Positions 7,304 to 17,007 are shown, numbered from the stretch's first letter. The stretch: DNA of 64,000 nucleotides from Pseudoalteromonas aliena SW19 (GCF_014905615.1 NZ_AQGU01000026.1:389685-453684), one strand, 5' to 3'. Made by a program: numbers and translations. The notes: a model not told the origin generated them from the letters alone.

Positions 7304-8107
7304 TTAAACGCCCTGCGAGTTATCAGTAATTAAATTATCATGGTCGGCAGGTAACTCACTGAGCTTTATTGATTCCATAATCCGCTGTTGTGATTCTAGT
7401 GCATGACCCGCCCATTTTTTATGTTTATATGGTAGCTCAACATGATGGTTAAATTTTACTTCTAAAAAAGCATGATCACTTAAAGGGAGGCAATAAAAAT
7501 CATGGTGAGAGCGTCTATTTGATTTTTTGATTTGATAAAATACCCATTGGCGATTATTAATAATTGTCTCTTGAGCAGCAGGCAATGGTGGATAACCATA
7601 AATTTCTACACGCTCTAGAATCTCCTTTTTTAGTGCTTCACCCTGCCAAGGGTTTGCTCTTTTACTCGATTCTAACGTGGTATCATTTTTAACTTCGGTA
7701 TTTTTGCCTTCAGGTCCCCAATGAAAATTGTCATATGATTCAATAACAAAATGTTTTAATTGGTTGATATCAAAAACATTGACTTCATTGGTTTGTTTAA
7801 TCCTTAGTTGGCAACTAAGCATACCAAACTCTCTGCTAAGGAAGGTGTTAATCGGTGGTAAATACATCCAGTTTTCAGTGAGCATATGTATATATTGGTG
7901 ATGTAAATATTTTTTGTTTTGATTAAACCAACTGATTGAATTATAAGGAAACGATATATCAATTGTAGATGGCGCAGCTGCGACATTACTGCGTGGTACA
8001 TCAAGAGTAAGTAGCTTACCTTCTAAAATAAGGCGATGATGAATACAGTTGTCAAAACTGGGCCCACCTACAAAGCCACGGTAAAAAGCCTTGGCTAAAT
8101 TAAACAC
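7304..8107 (-). CDS. Paralogue 2 of a duplicated unknown protein (candidate immunity protein)
   Basis: About 267 residues, of a family I do not recognise. It is a clear paralogue of the gene directly upstream: both contain LAKAFYRGF, GGPSFDNCIH, SFPYNS, YGMLSCQLRIKQT-like (here FGMLSCQLRIKQT), KHFVIESYD.FHW and the C-terminal SQQRIMESIKLS.LP.DHDNLI. I place the start at GTG 8107, which overlaps the previous stop and gives VFNLAKAF, matching MIKLAKAF of the first copy; an in-frame ATG exists at 8125. There is no signal peptide or clear membrane segment. Its position behind a truncated lipase-like gene suggests a duplicated immunity gene; that is inference. Confidence 0.7.
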   Translation of the reverse strand: MFNLAKAFYRGFVGGPSFDNCIHHRLILEGKLLTLDVPRSNVAAAPSTIDISFPYNSISWFNQNKKYLHHQYIHMLTENWMYLPPINTFLSREFGMLSCQLRIKQTNEVNVFDINQLKHFVIESYDNFHWGPEGKNTEVKNDTTLESSKRANPWQGEALKKEILERVEIYGYPPLPAAQETIINNRQWVFYQIKKSNRRSHHDFYCLPLSDHAFLEVKFNHHVELPYKHKKWAGHALESQQRIMESIKLSELPADHDNLITDNSQGV

Positions 8108-8906
8108 TTTTAGAATTATCAGCAATTAAATTATCGTGATCTGGAGGTAAATCACTGAGCTTTATTGATTCCATAATCCGCTGTTGTGATTCAAGTGCAT
8201 GCTTAGCCCATTTTTTATGCTTATCAGAGCGATCAATACGATGATTAAATTCAACTTCTAAAAAAGCATGTTCACTTAATGGTAAACAATAAAAATCTTG
8301 GCGAGAAAGGACATTATCTCTGCACTCTTTGTAAAACACCCACAGGCGATTATTAATAATTATCTCTTTAGCCGCTGGTAAGGGCGGTTGACCATGTAGT
8401 TTGATGTATTCCTCAATTTCTTCCTCTATTTCAGCTTCAGTCCACGCCACTGAACTTTTACTCTTTTGTAATTTGATTTTTTCAGTTATTTCTGTATTTT
8501 TCCCATCTGTACGCCAATGAAATTTATCATATGATTCAATAACAAAATGTTTTAATTGTGCGATATCCAGTACATTTATTTTTTGGGTTTGCTTAATTCT
8601 TAGTTGGCAACTAAGCATGCCATACTCACTACTTGGCAAATAGCTCACTGGTGGCAAGTACATCCAGTTTTTAGTAAGCATATGTACATATACGTGGTGA
8701 AAATAATCTTCCTTGTGCTGATTAAACCAACTCTTTGAATTATAAGGAAATGACACGTCAATGGTAGAAGGTACAGCAGCAACATTACTGCAAGGCATAT
8801 CAAGTGTTAACAGCTTATCTTCTAAAATAAAGCGATAGTGAATACAGTTGTCGAAGCTGGGCCCGCCAATAAAACCACGGTAAAAAGCCTTGGCTAATTT
8901 GATCAT
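8100..8906 (-). CDS. Paralogue 1 of a duplicated unknown protein (candidate immunity protein)
   Basis: A 268-residue protein, first of the tandem pair. Its ATG overlaps the stop codon of the lipase-like gene by four bases (ATGA), so the two are translationally coupled. The two copies agree well over most of their length and differ most in the central Lys/Glu-rich stretch (about residues 145-175), the kind of local divergence seen between duplicated immunity proteins. Many Trp, Tyr and His residues but no recognised catalytic motif are visible. The function is unknown. Confidence 0.72.
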   Translation of the reverse strand: MIKLAKAFYRGFIGGPSFDNCIHYRFILEDKLLTLDMPCSNVAAVPSTIDVSFPYNSKSWFNQHKEDYFHHVYVHMLTKNWMYLPPVSYLPSSEYGMLSCQLRIKQTQKINVLDIAQLKHFVIESYDKFHWRTDGKNTEITEKIKLQKSKSSVAWTEAEIEEEIEEYIKLHGQPPLPAAKEIIINNRLWVFYKECRDNVLSRQDFYCLPLSEHAFLEVEFNHRIDRSDKHKKWAKHALESQQRIMESIKLSDLPPDHDNLIADNSKSV

Positions 8907-9533
8907 AATCGCGCATCCGTAGGCGGTAGAGTTTTAATAAAGTTTTTTACAATATCGGCCTTTTCATTATTACCTAGCATTTCTAGCTGAGCTGCATAGG
9001 TGACTAAGCCTAAAAACGGTAAAGTGTGTGGGCTTTCGCCAACAGAGCCATCTGTAACCAGGCCTTTAAATTTCAGCGAACGTACTAAACTACTGGATGA
9101 TATTTTACTGCGGTCAGCTAAATTAGGCACTAAATCATAAGGGTTATTACGCACTGAGACAACTTTTACACCCATGCTGTGGGCAATGCGTTTTAAACGT
9201 TCGACATTTGAGCCTGAACCATGCACAGCGAGTTGCTGACCCGTAAGAGGCTTACCATAGTGAATGCGATAATGCTCTAGCGCGGCACAAAAAATTATCG
9301 CGCCTTGGCTGTGAGCTAGCCATTTTACTTGTTTACCTTGCTGATTATTTTGTGCCAGCACGGCTGCTAAATGCTGAGCATTATGGGATTTAGTCCCTGA
9401 ACGCTTATCAAACGCGCACTCAATTAAGTCAAGCGTTGTATAATCGGTGGGGTTATGAATCTCGACAGCTAAGCGCATCAAGTGGGATAACAGAATGAGC
9501 ATTAATAGTTTTATTGAGTTTAGACCAAGACAT
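8903..9533 (-). pseudogene. Truncated alpha/beta-hydrolase (lipase-like, effector-type) gene
   Basis: The open frame 8903-9502 encodes the C-terminal part of a serine esterase: WLAHSQGA with nucleophile Ser65, NNPYDLVPN with Asp123 and GESPHTLPF with His159, a plausible Ser-Asp-His triad. Its N-terminus (MLILLSHLM) has no ribosome binding site and looks spurious. In another frame, a good site (AAGGAAG) and ATG 9533 open a 26-codon piece, MSWSKLNKTINAHSVIPLDA, which stops at 9453. The simplest reading is a longer lipase gene that lost its middle by deletion and frameshift. The triad spacing recalls Tle-type lipase effectors of type VI secretion, and the coupled downstream paralogues fit immunity genes. 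No VgrG, PAAR or Hcp gene is in the window. Confidence 0.55.
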
Positions 9534-9688
9534 ATTTCTTCCTTGTAAATGAGTCTGAATTTAAAATACTACGTTAAATTATTTGTTAGAGCAAAAGTTT
9601 TTTAACACAGCATTATAATGTTAAATTGTACCTTTTTGGCTCCATTGTAGGTCGTCATTTATGGCGTCATATTTTTGATTTACCTTTA

Positions 9689-9848
9689 ATACCAACCTGC
9701 ATAAATCTTTGATCAATTTAACGAATTAAATTGCACTATTACGTCGTTAAAATTTTTTATTTAGAACAACTAGATACAAAAATTTTTGCCTAGTTCTAGC
9801 GTAATTTTCTTAACGCTAAATAGACCCCATATATAAGCAGATTGGTAT
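9689..9848 (-). repeat. Repeat family B, long copy
   Basis: The segment starts ATACCAACCTGCATAA and ends TATAAGCAGATTGGTAT, an imperfect terminal inverted repeat of about 16 bases. The reverse complement shares an internal block (GTTCTAAATAAAAAATTTTA) with the copy at 46757-46918 (GTTCTATATAAATAATTTTT). No coding frame is present. Together with decayed sequence it fills the space between the lipase remnant and tkt. Confidence 0.75.
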
Positions 9849-9874
9849 AACGCGCTAAAGCATGACCTATAAAC

Positions 9875-9912
9875 AAAAAAGCCCGCCCTGTTTTACACAG
9901 GGCGGGCTTTTA
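9875..9912 (-). terminator. Intrinsic terminator of tkt
   Basis: The GC-rich stem GCCCGCCCTG / CAGGGCGGGC around the loop TTTTACA is followed on the minus strand by a run of T. It lies about 20 bases past the tkt stop. Confidence 0.92.
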
Positions 9913-9929
9913 AACTTTAAAGCAACCGA

Positions 9930-11921
9930 TTAAAAAAGCTCGTTTGCTTTATTAACGATGTTTTCTACAGTGAAACCAAAGTGCTCAAACAGCTCGCCTG
10001 CAGGCGCTGACTCACCAAAGGTAGTCATACCGACTACTGCGCCGTTTAGGCCTACGTACTTGTACCAGTAGTCAGCAATACCTGCTTCTACTGCTACGCG
10101 GCGTGAAACAGATGCCGGTAATACGCTTTCTTTGTATGCTGCGCTTTGATCTTCAAAGGCATCAGTACATGGCATAGATACAACACGTACCTTTTTACCT
10201 TGGCTGCGTAGTTCGCTTGCTGAATCTTGTGCTAATTGCACTTCAGAACCTGTTGCAATGAAAATAATCTCTGGATTACCGTCACAGCTAAGGATGTAAC
10301 CACCCTTCTTAACATCCGCTAATTGCTGCGCATCACGTGCTTGTTGCTCAAGGCCTTGGCGAGTAAAGATTAACGATGTAGGGCCGGCTTTACGCTCAAT
10401 AGCTTGTTGCCATGCAATTGCCGACTCAACTTGGTCACATGGACGCCAGTTGTATAAGTTAGGCGTTAAACGCATGCTTGCAATTTGCTCTACTGGTTGG
10501 TGAGTTGGACCATCTTCACCTAAACCAATTGAATCGTGCGTGTATACAAAAATACTTGGTTGCTTCATTAATGCAGCCATACGTACGGCATTTTTTGCAT
10601 ATTCAACAAACATTAAGAACGTAGCACCGTAAGGAATAAAGCCTTTATGAAGGGCAATACCATTCATAATTGCTGACATACCAAACTCACGTACACCGTA
10701 GTAAATGTAGTTACCGCTTGCATCATCTGCCGTTAAACCTTTAGAGCCATCCCAAATTGTTAAGTTTGAGCCTGCTAAATCGGCTGAGCCACCCATGAAT
10801 TCTGGCAATAACGGACCAAATGCGTTTAAAGCATTTTGCGATGCTTTACGAGACGCTGGGTTTGCTGGGTTTGCTTGTAATTGCTCAATGTACGCTTGAG
10901 ATTTTTCAGCCCAATCGCCCGGAAGTTCGTTGTTAATACGACGCTTGTATTGTGCTGCAAGCTCTGGGTATGCTTTTGCGTATGCTGCAAATTTTTCGTC
11001 CCAGCTTGATTCAAGCTGTTGACCTTTTTCTTTGCTATCCCATTGTGCGTAAATATCATCAGGAATTTCGAACGCATCACCAGTCCAACCTAAAAATTCG
11101 CGAGACGCTTTAATTTCGTCATCACCTAGTGGCGCACCGTGACAATCGTGGCTGCCTGATTTATTAGGTGAACCGTAACCAATAATTGTTTTACAACAAA
11201 TTAGTGATGGCTTATCGGTAACGCTTTTTGCTTCTGTAATTGCAGCACTTACTGCATCACTGTCGTGACCATCAACACCACTAATTACATGCCAACCGTA
11301 GGCTTTAAAACGAGCTGGCGTATCATCAGTAAACCAACCTTCTACTTCGCCATCGATTGAAATGCCGTTATCATCCCAAAATGCAACAAGTTTACCTAGG
11401 CCTAATGTGCCTGCAAGTGAACCCGCTTCATGAGAAATACCTTCCATTAGGCAGCCATCGCCCATAAATGCATAGGTAAAATGATCAACTATATCGTGAC
11501 CTTCACGGTTAAACTGTGCAGCGAGTGCTTTTTCAGCAATTGCCATACCTACAGCATTTGTGATCCCTTGACCTAATGGACCCGTAGTAGTTTCGATTCC
11601 TGGTGCATAACCATATTCAGGGTGACCGGGTGTTTTTGAATGCATTTGACGGAAGTTTTTAATTTCGTCCAGTGGTAAGTCGTAACCACTTAGGTGCAAT
11701 AGAGAATAGATAAGCATTGAACCGTGGCCGTTCGACAATATAAATCGATCTCGGTCAGCCCACTCTGGATTGGTTGGGTTATGTTTTAAATAATCGCGCC
11801 ATAATACTTCTGCGATATCGGCCATGCCCATTGGGGCTCCAGGGTGGCCAGATTTGGCCTTTTGTACTGCGTCCATTGACAAGACGCGAATAGCATTTGC
11901 AAGTTCTTTGCGAGATGGCAT
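9930..11921 (-). CDS. tkt: Transketolase
   Basis: This cytosolic thiamine-diphosphate enzyme moves two-carbon units between sugar phosphates in the pentose phosphate pathway. The 663-residue length matches E. coli TktA. Visible landmarks are His26 and His66 (SNGHGSML), GPLGQG at 114-119, the TPP motif GDGCLMEG at 154-161, and C-terminal REFGMSA and [18 protein letters not shown] choose ATG 11921 ([10 protein letters not shown]) because GGAGAA precedes it; the in-frame ATG 30 bases upstream lacks a good site. It supplies pentose and sedoheptulose phosphates, the latter being the starting point for the ADP-heptose genes elsewhere in the window. Confidence 0.97.
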   Translation of the reverse strand: MPSRKELANAIRVLSMDAVQKAKSGHPGAPMGMADIAEVLWRDYLKHNPTNPEWADRDRFILSNGHGSMLIYSLLHLSGYDLPLDEIKNFRQMHSKTPGHPEYGYAPGIETTTGPLGQGITNAVGMAIAEKALAAQFNREGHDIVDHFTYAFMGDGCLMEGISHEAGSLAGTLGLGKLVAFWDDNGISIDGEVEGWFTDDTPARFKAYGWHVISGVDGHDSDAVSAAITEAKSVTDKPSLICCKTIIGYGSPNKSGSHDCHGAPLGDDEIKASREFLGWTGDAFEIPDDIYAQWDSKEKGQQLESSWDEKFAAYAKAYPELAAQYKRRINNELPGDWAEKSQAYIEQLQANPANPASRKASQNALNAFGPLLPEFMGGSADLAGSNLTIWDGSKGLTADDASGNYIYYGVREFGMSAIMNGIALHKGFIPYGATFLMFVEYAKNAVRMAALMKQPSIFVYTHDSIGLGEDGPTHQPVEQIASMRLTPNLYNWRPCDQVESAIAWQQAIERKAGPTSLIFTRQGLEQQARDAQQLADVKKGGYILSCDGNPEIIFIATGSEVQLAQDSASELRSQGKKVRVVSMPCTDAFEDQSAAYKESVLPASVSRRVAVEAGIADYWYKYVGLNGAVVGMTTFGESAPAGELFEHFGFTVENIVNKANELF

Positions 11922-11976
11922 GAATTCTCCTACCTTTATGTGTATTTGCACGGGTATTAATGTATTCGTTTATGCA

Positions 11977-11991
11977 TCCAAGTAACTTGGA
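11977..11991. promoter_or_regulatory. 15-base palindrome upstream of tkt
   Basis: TCCAAGTAACTTGGA is a perfect inverted repeat with a one-base centre, 56 bases upstream of the tkt start codon. It has the shape of an operator for a dimeric repressor or activator; the protein is unknown. The rest of the 302-base tkt-metK gap holds the MetJ-like box and presumably two divergent promoters. Confidence 0.35.
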
Positions 11992-12115
11992 CACTGTAAT
12001 ACATCTATTCTTACTTATTGTGGGGGCTGTGTGCAATTAAAAACCCTATAAAAGGAGCTATTATGAATATTTTTTAAGACCATAATGATATTAGTTATTT
12101 TATTTAGACGTCTAG

Positions 12116-12131
12116 GCGTAAAAACACTATG
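12116..12131. promoter_or_regulatory. MetJ-like operator upstream of metK
   Basis: The sequence AGACGTCTAGGCGTAA is one perfect met box (AGACGTCT) followed directly by a partly conserved second one. MetJ binds tandem 8-base met boxes with S-adenosylmethionine as corepressor, and metK is a classical target. The box lies 93 bases before the metK start, a plausible promoter position. Confidence 0.6.
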
Positions 12132-12223
12132 CAAGGTGTTTTGTTTTCGATAAAATACGCCCCTTAATTTTTTAGCGCTAATACCGACGTTTGTGAAGCG
12201 CAATATTTGTGAGCAGAAATACA

Positions 12224-13375
12224 ATGGCAAAACATTTATTTACTTCTGAATCAGTTTCTGAAGGTCATCCGGATAAAATCGCCGATCAAATCTCTGATGC
12301 GGTACTTGATGCTATCCTAGAGCAAGACTCTCATGCCCGCGTAGCGTGTGAAACGTACGTGAAAACCGGTATGGTTATGGTTGGTGGTGAAATCACGACT
12401 AGCGCATGGGTTGATATCGAAGAAATTACACGTAAAACAATTCGTGACATTGGCTACACAAATTCAGACATGGGTTTTGATGCAGACTCATGTGCAATTT
12501 TAAACACTATTGGTAAGCAGTCTCCAGACATTAACCAAGGTGTTGACCGTACTAGCCCAGAAGAGCAAGGCGCTGGTGACCAAGGCTTAATGTTTGGTTA
12601 CGCATGTAACGAAACAGAAGTACTAATGCCTGCTCCAATTACTTACTCACACCGCTTAGTACAACGCCAAGCTGAGGTTCGTAAAAGCGGCGAGCTTAAC
12701 TGGTTACGTCCAGATGCAAAATCTCAAGTTACTTTTGCATACGAAAACGGCAAGCCAGTAGGTATTGATGCTGTAGTGCTTTCTACTCAGCACAGCGAAG
12801 ACATTTCTCAAGCAGATTTAGTAGAAGCGGTGATGGAAACAATCATCAAGCCAGTACTTCCTGCAGAGCTTATCACAAGTGCAACTAAGTTTTTCATTAA
12901 CCCAACAGGTCGCTTTGTAATTGGCGGACCAATGGGTGACTGTGGTTTAACTGGTCGTAAAATCATTGTAGATACATACGGTGGTATGGCTCGTCACGGT
13001 GGTGGTGCTTTCTCTGGTAAAGATCCATCAAAAGTTGACCGTTCAGCAGCATACGCTGCACGTTACGTTGCTAAAAACATTGTTGCTGCTGGTCTTGCTG
13101 ACAAGTGTGAGCTACAAGTTTCTTACGCAATTGGTGTTGCAGAGCCTACTTCTATCAGCGTTGAAACGTTTGGTACAAGCAAGCTAGAAGAAAGCCGTTT
13201 AATCGAGCTTATTCGTGAACACTTTGACTTACGTCCTTACGGCTTAATTCAAATGCTTGATTTAGAGCGCCCTATCTACCTTCCTACAGCGGCTTATGGC
13301 CACTTTGGTCGTGACGAATTCCCTTGGGAACGTACAGATAAAGCTAACGCACTTCGCGCAGCAGCTGGCCTTTAA
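12224..13375 (+). CDS. metK: S-adenosylmethionine synthase
   Basis: MetK makes S-adenosylmethionine from methionine and ATP in the cytosol. The 383-residue protein begins [23 protein letters not shown] at 14-18 binds the ATP phosphates. Further signatures are [12 protein letters not shown] near residue 118 and [16 protein letters not shown] near residue 260. The start at 12224 fits the family; an upstream in-frame ATG at 12209 would add five residues and is less likely. It is a single-gene unit with a MetJ-like box upstream and a family A mini-repeat plus terminator downstream. Confidence 0.97.
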   Translation: MAKHLFTSESVSEGHPDKIADQISDAVLDAILEQDSHARVACETYVKTGMVMVGGEITTSAWVDIEEITRKTIRDIGYTNSDMGFDADSCAILNTIGKQSPDINQGVDRTSPEEQGAGDQGLMFGYACNETEVLMPAPITYSHRLVQRQAEVRKSGELNWLRPDAKSQVTFAYENGKPVGIDAVVLSTQHSEDISQADLVEAVMETIIKPVLPAELITSATKFFINPTGRFVIGGPMGDCGLTGRKIIVDTYGGMARHGGGAFSGKDPSKVDRSAAYAARYVAKNIVAAGLADKCELQVSYAIGVAEPTSISVETFGTSKLEESRLIELIREHFDLRPYGLIQMLDLERPIYLPTAAYGHFGRDEFPWERTDKANALRAAAGL

Positions 13376-13396
13376 TTGGTTAAGTAACTATCTAAA

Positions 13397-13450
13397 TAAC
13401 TTGAACCCTGGATAATAAGTTAGTAAATCTCTTAACCAGTGTTCAGGTTA
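13397..13450. repeat. Repeat family A, 54-base mini-copy with both ends
   Basis: It starts TAACTTGAACCCTGGATAAT and ends CTTAACCAGTGTTCAGGTTA, i.e. the two family A termini with almost nothing between. It lies 21 bases after the metK stop and just before the terminator at 13456. Confidence 0.7.
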
Positions 13451-13455
13451 AATAC

Positions 13456-13483
13456 AAAAAAAGCGCCAATTGGCGCTTTTTTT
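13456..13483. terminator. Bidirectional intrinsic terminator between metK and the LtaS-like gene
   Basis: AAAAAAAGCGCCAA / TTGGCGCTTTTTTT is a perfect palindrome with T runs on both strands, placed between two convergent genes. Confidence 0.9.
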
Positions 13484-13538
13484 ATGCATAATTAAAGTAT
13501 CAAAAATTAAATAAAGGCAGCCTGTAAAAACTGCTTTT

Positions 13539-15557
13539 TTAATCCATCCCTCTGGTAAGCAAATGCCACGCTGTAGCCATATATTGATTATATGCTTGCT
13601 CTGTTTGGCTATCGACGGCTTTAAATTCAGGTTTATGGTTTGGTGATAAACGTGTTTTATCAAGCGGATCTATTTTTTGGTATTCATAGATCGAAGATAA
13701 ATCACCACGCCAAAGCTCTGTTTCAGTTCGTATTGTTTGAAAGCCAAATACAGTGCGCTCTTTTTGTGGTGCATTTAGTAATGATTGCCCCATACTATAA
13801 AACTCAGTATTTTTTGGCGCTATTAGGTTTAATAAAGTCGGTGCAATATCCATGTGGCTTGCCAGTTGATCTTTAGCAACCCAGTTTGAATTAACCCCTT
13901 TACCATAAATTACAATCGGGACATGAGTTAGCTCGTATAGATCAGGCTGGTGATGAAGGTAACGACGACCATAATGATCCCCCGTTATTATAAATAAAGC
14001 ATCTGGGTATCGCTGCTCCATTTTACGAACAAACTGACCTAACATTTTGTCTGAGTACCAAAGGTGCCCCAACACATAAGGGTCTAGCAAGTCATCACCT
14101 AAGGCTTGGATTTCTTTTGGATAATCTGCCAAAGATTTAAAAGGGTAACCATATTGATCTAAATCTAGGTTAAATGGACCATGGTAGCTGCCGCTCATAA
14201 TGAGATTAAAACTTTTATCGTTTGTTGTCTTATCAACTAAATCAAATAATTGCCCATCGTCAATTCCCCACACACCAGCACTGCCTTTTCCTCCAGCATC
14301 AACTGCTGAAAATACTTTATCGACACCTTGTGAAAGTGCATATTCTCCGACATTTTGCCATGATAATAAGCCACCATAGTAAAATCGGCTTTTGTAACCT
14401 AGCTGCTCTACTTGGCTAAATATTGACATTTTACTGGTTGGCTTTTGAGGTCCAATACGGCTCATATTCACACCAGCATACGCAATACCCGACATAAGGC
14501 TTGATAACGAATTCATTGTGCTACTTGCGGCAGGTAAAACATTATCTAAATAGATGCCTTTACTCGCTAAGTTACTTAGTTCGTTAGTTAAGTTAAGTGA
14601 TGCATATTTTTGTTGTAACGGCCAAGCATCGTAACTTTCCATTACGATAAAAAACACCTGTGATGGAGCAGCCAATAATGGAGCATTTGTTTTTTGCTCA
14701 AAAGCGGCTAGAGGGTTTTCTATCGTTGGTAAGTTTTTTTCTAGATAAGGGTTGTGGCCATTTAAACCAAAGCTCTGTAAGTCGTTATAGTCTTTAATCG
14801 CATAAATAAAGCTTCTAAACGGGTTTATTACTAGGTTATTTACAAATGCATCGGCTGTTACTGCTGACCATTTTCTGGACGCTGGACGTGTTTCAAAAGA
14901 CCCTCGTATTGCGCATACAAATAACACAACTATTAAAATAATTAGTATTGTGCGCTTATAAATACAAGTAGTGAAAAGGCGATTAACAAATTTATAGTGT
15001 TTTTGATCAACCACTTTATTTATTTTAAACGTTAGCGCTAATAAAATAACTAAACTAAGAAGACTACCCCATGGTTTATATTGCTCAACAACTGTTAAAG
15101 CAATAGCCTGTTGATCGTCTTTCAACCCTTCTAGCATAAAGTAGTTAAATTGGCTGCCGTACTCTGTTATATAAGTAACACTCACAATGCATAGTAACGT
15201 GGTGACTATAAAAAATATTCTTCCCGTATACAGACGAGCCTTACTTACCCAGTGCCCTAAATGCATAGGTTGTAAAATACAGTTTAAAAGAAATGCGATG
15301 CTAAAGCATACACCGGTAGCTGCTGAATCAAATGCAAAACCCGCTTTTAACGTTGCAAAAATAGCATCTGCATCTAACTGTGCTGTTATTCTGTCTTTAA
15401 AATAGATCAAAAAGAAAACGCGAAAACTCATAAAAAGTAAAACGCCGGCAAACCATAGTGTTGCAATACGCCCACTTTCTTTTACAAACTGTAGCCAACG
15501 ACTCGCAGGAGCCGTGTGAGAATCAAACAAAGGTGTGTCCTTAAATGAAATATCCAT
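13539..15557 (-). CDS. LtaS-like phosphoglycerol transferase / sulfatase-fold membrane protein
   Basis: A 672-residue inner-membrane enzyme. The N-terminal part (to about residue 210) has five hydrophobic helices; the rest is an alkaline-phosphatase/sulfatase domain facing the periplasm. Metal-site features include VMESYDAWPLQ near residue 305, a Ser/Thr nucleophile region PAASSTMNSLSS, and TGDHYGRRYLHH near residue 530. In Gram-positives LtaS polymerises lipoteichoic acid; Gram-negative relatives are thought to transfer phosphoglycerol or related groups to envelope glycans (as in OpgB). The acceptor here is unknown. It is a single-gene unit. Confidence 0.85.
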   Translation of the reverse strand: MDISFKDTPLFDSHTAPASRWLQFVKESGRIATLWFAGVLLFMSFRVFFLIYFKDRITAQLDADAIFATLKAGFAFDSAATGVCFSIAFLLNCILQPMHLGHWVSKARLYTGRIFFIVTTLLCIVSVTYITEYGSQFNYFMLEGLKDDQQAIALTVVEQYKPWGSLLSLVILLALTFKINKVVDQKHYKFVNRLFTTCIYKRTILIILIVVLFVCAIRGSFETRPASRKWSAVTADAFVNNLVINPFRSFIYAIKDYNDLQSFGLNGHNPYLEKNLPTIENPLAAFEQKTNAPLLAAPSQVFFIVMESYDAWPLQQKYASLNLTNELSNLASKGIYLDNVLPAASSTMNSLSSLMSGIAYAGVNMSRIGPQKPTSKMSIFSQVEQLGYKSRFYYGGLLSWQNVGEYALSQGVDKVFSAVDAGGKGSAGVWGIDDGQLFDLVDKTTNDKSFNLIMSGSYHGPFNLDLDQYGYPFKSLADYPKEIQALGDDLLDPYVLGHLWYSDKMLGQFVRKMEQRYPDALFIITGDHYGRRYLHHQPDLYELTHVPIVIYGKGVNSNWVAKDQLASHMDIAPTLLNLIAPKNTEFYSMGQSLLNAPQKERTVFGFQTIRTETELWRGDLSSIYEYQKIDPLDKTRLSPNHKPEFKAVDSQTEQAYNQYMATAWHLLTRGMD

Positions 15558-15791
15558 GGGCGCGCAATTTTACTGAATAAACAAAAGCCAACAACAAAAC
15601 AAATGTAATGATTTGTAATTATTCTTGCTATTGTAAAAACTGGCTTTTAAATAATTGCCATAACTCTACCTCCCAAATACAACATGATTCGATAGCCATT
15701 ATTTAAATGACTTTAATTTATAGGTAGGACTGCATTTCTAAATGAGTTAGGTTTATACTCGTTAAATAATAAAAGCTTTAAGGGTAGTTAG

Positions 15792-16340
15792 ATGGCCGAC
15801 AATTTTCGCGTTATATTTGCAGGGTTAGCTGATGGCACTAACGCTAAAACAGCATGTACAAACCTAGCAGAAAAATTAAAAACCTCTGAAGAAAAAGTAA
15901 CTGCTTTTTTTAAGGGTAAATCACTCTTCGCACCGAGCAATAAAGATAAAGCCTTAAAACAGGCTAAATTACTTGCTAGTTTAGGGATCCAAAGCAAACT
16001 ACAAGCCGTTTCGAGTAACACCCAAAGCACTTCTGCTCTAGCAAATAATGATCGACGTGATGAACGAATTTTTGATGCGTTAGATTACATCACAAGTAGC
16101 TTAATTCGCCTTGAAGAAAAACTAGAAGAGCTAGAGCAACGTCTTCCTGAAATTGAATCAAAAACACCCGTTTCAAATAGTGAAGAATGGCAGGATGACG
16201 ATCTCATGCTTGATGAAGAGCTTATTAGCCCGCCTAATGAACGCAGTAATATCGTTTTATACTCACTTATAGCAACAGTAATCACACTGCTCATAGTGTT
16301 AGCTGCATATTTAGCATTTCCTAATTTATTCTCTTTTTAA
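15792..16340 (+). CDS. Tail-anchored protein with coiled coil, unknown function
   Basis: A 182-residue protein. Residues 1-75 form a small alpha/beta-looking domain (FRVIFAGLADGTNAKTAC; FFKGKSLFAPSNKDKALKQA) that may be a ligand- or protein-binding module. Residues 95-130 are a Glu-rich heptad-like coil (LIRLEEKLEELEQRL), 135-150 are acidic, and residues 155-175 are one transmembrane helix at the C-terminus. The bulk should face the cytoplasm. It is 18 bases upstream of fau and probably cotranscribed with it. No family is recognised with confidence. Confidence 0.7.
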   Translation: MADNFRVIFAGLADGTNAKTACTNLAEKLKTSEEKVTAFFKGKSLFAPSNKDKALKQAKLLASLGIQSKLQAVSSNTQSTSALANNDRRDERIFDALDYITSSLIRLEEKLEELEQRLPEIESKTPVSNSEEWQDDDLMLDEELISPPNERSNIVLYSLIATVITLLIVLAAYLAFPNLFSF

Positions 16341-16358
16341 TTATGTTCTGGGAACGAA

Positions 16359-16955
16359 ATGAGCAATAAACGTTCACAGATAAGAGAATATATCCGTAAA
16401 ACCCGTAATAACTTATCAAAAAGTCAACAGGGTATAGCGGCCCAGCAATTAAACATGAATTTTACTCAACATTTAAAAGATAAAAAAACGACTAAAAAAG
16501 AGCATATTGCAATTTATTTAACTAACGATGGAGAGTTAGATACGTCATTGTTAATTAAGAGTTTATGGGATTTAAATCACTACATTTACCTTCCCATAAT
16601 ACACCCCTTCAATGGCGCTAATTTACTATTTCAGCGTTATGAAAAAAACTCACCCATGAGAGCAAATCACTATGGTATCTTGGAACCTAAGCTCAACTGC
16701 ACTCAAATATGCCCGTTACCAATGCTTGATTACTTACTTATGCCACTTGTTGCATTTGATGAACAAGGTAATCGTTTGGGAATGGGGGGTGGATTTTACG
16801 ATAGAACGTTGGCACGTTTACATGATCAACACTGGCAAAAACCACAACTAATTGGCTTAGCACATGAATGCCAAAAAGTTGATGAGCTACCTATTGAATC
16901 GTGGGACGTACCACTTAAAACTATTATCACTCCAGATAAAACCTACTGCTGGTAA
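16359..16955 (+). CDS. fau: 5-formyltetrahydrofolate cyclo-ligase
   Basis: The enzyme (YgfA/Fau, MTHFS) converts 5-formyl-THF to 5,10-methenyl-THF with ATP. The 198-residue protein has the family signatures: basic N-terminal KRSQIREYIRKTR, then PLVAFDEQGNRLGMGGGFYDRT around residues 129-151, and a C-terminal GLAHECQKVDELP. In many gammaproteobacteria 6S RNA lies upstream of this gene, but here only 18 bases separate it from the previous gene, so 6S RNA is not at this position. Confidence 0.95.
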   Translation: MSNKRSQIREYIRKTRNNLSKSQQGIAAQQLNMNFTQHLKDKKTTKKEHIAIYLTNDGELDTSLLIKSLWDLNHYIYLPIIHPFNGANLLFQRYEKNSPMRANHYGILEPKLNCTQICPLPMLDYLLMPLVAFDEQGNRLGMGGGFYDRTLARLHDQHWQKPQLIGLAHECQKVDELPIESWDVPLKTIITPDKTYCW

Positions 16956-17007
16956 CACGTTAACTTGTATACTAGCGACATATTTATGACTAAATGAGCA
17001 CAGAGCA

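Noticed and set aside
10826..11080. 84-codon frame within tkt on the same strand
   Set aside because: Shadow of the transketolase gene in another frame.
12062..12076. AAGGAG followed by a four-codon frame (MNIF) between tkt and metK, resembling a leader peptide
   Set aside because: Too short to support, no run of regulatory codons (for example Met), and no attenuator hairpin follows before metK.
16341..16358. 6S RNA gene expected upstream of fau
   Set aside because: Only 18 bases lie between the genes, and the 234 bases before the upstream gene do not look like 6S RNA.
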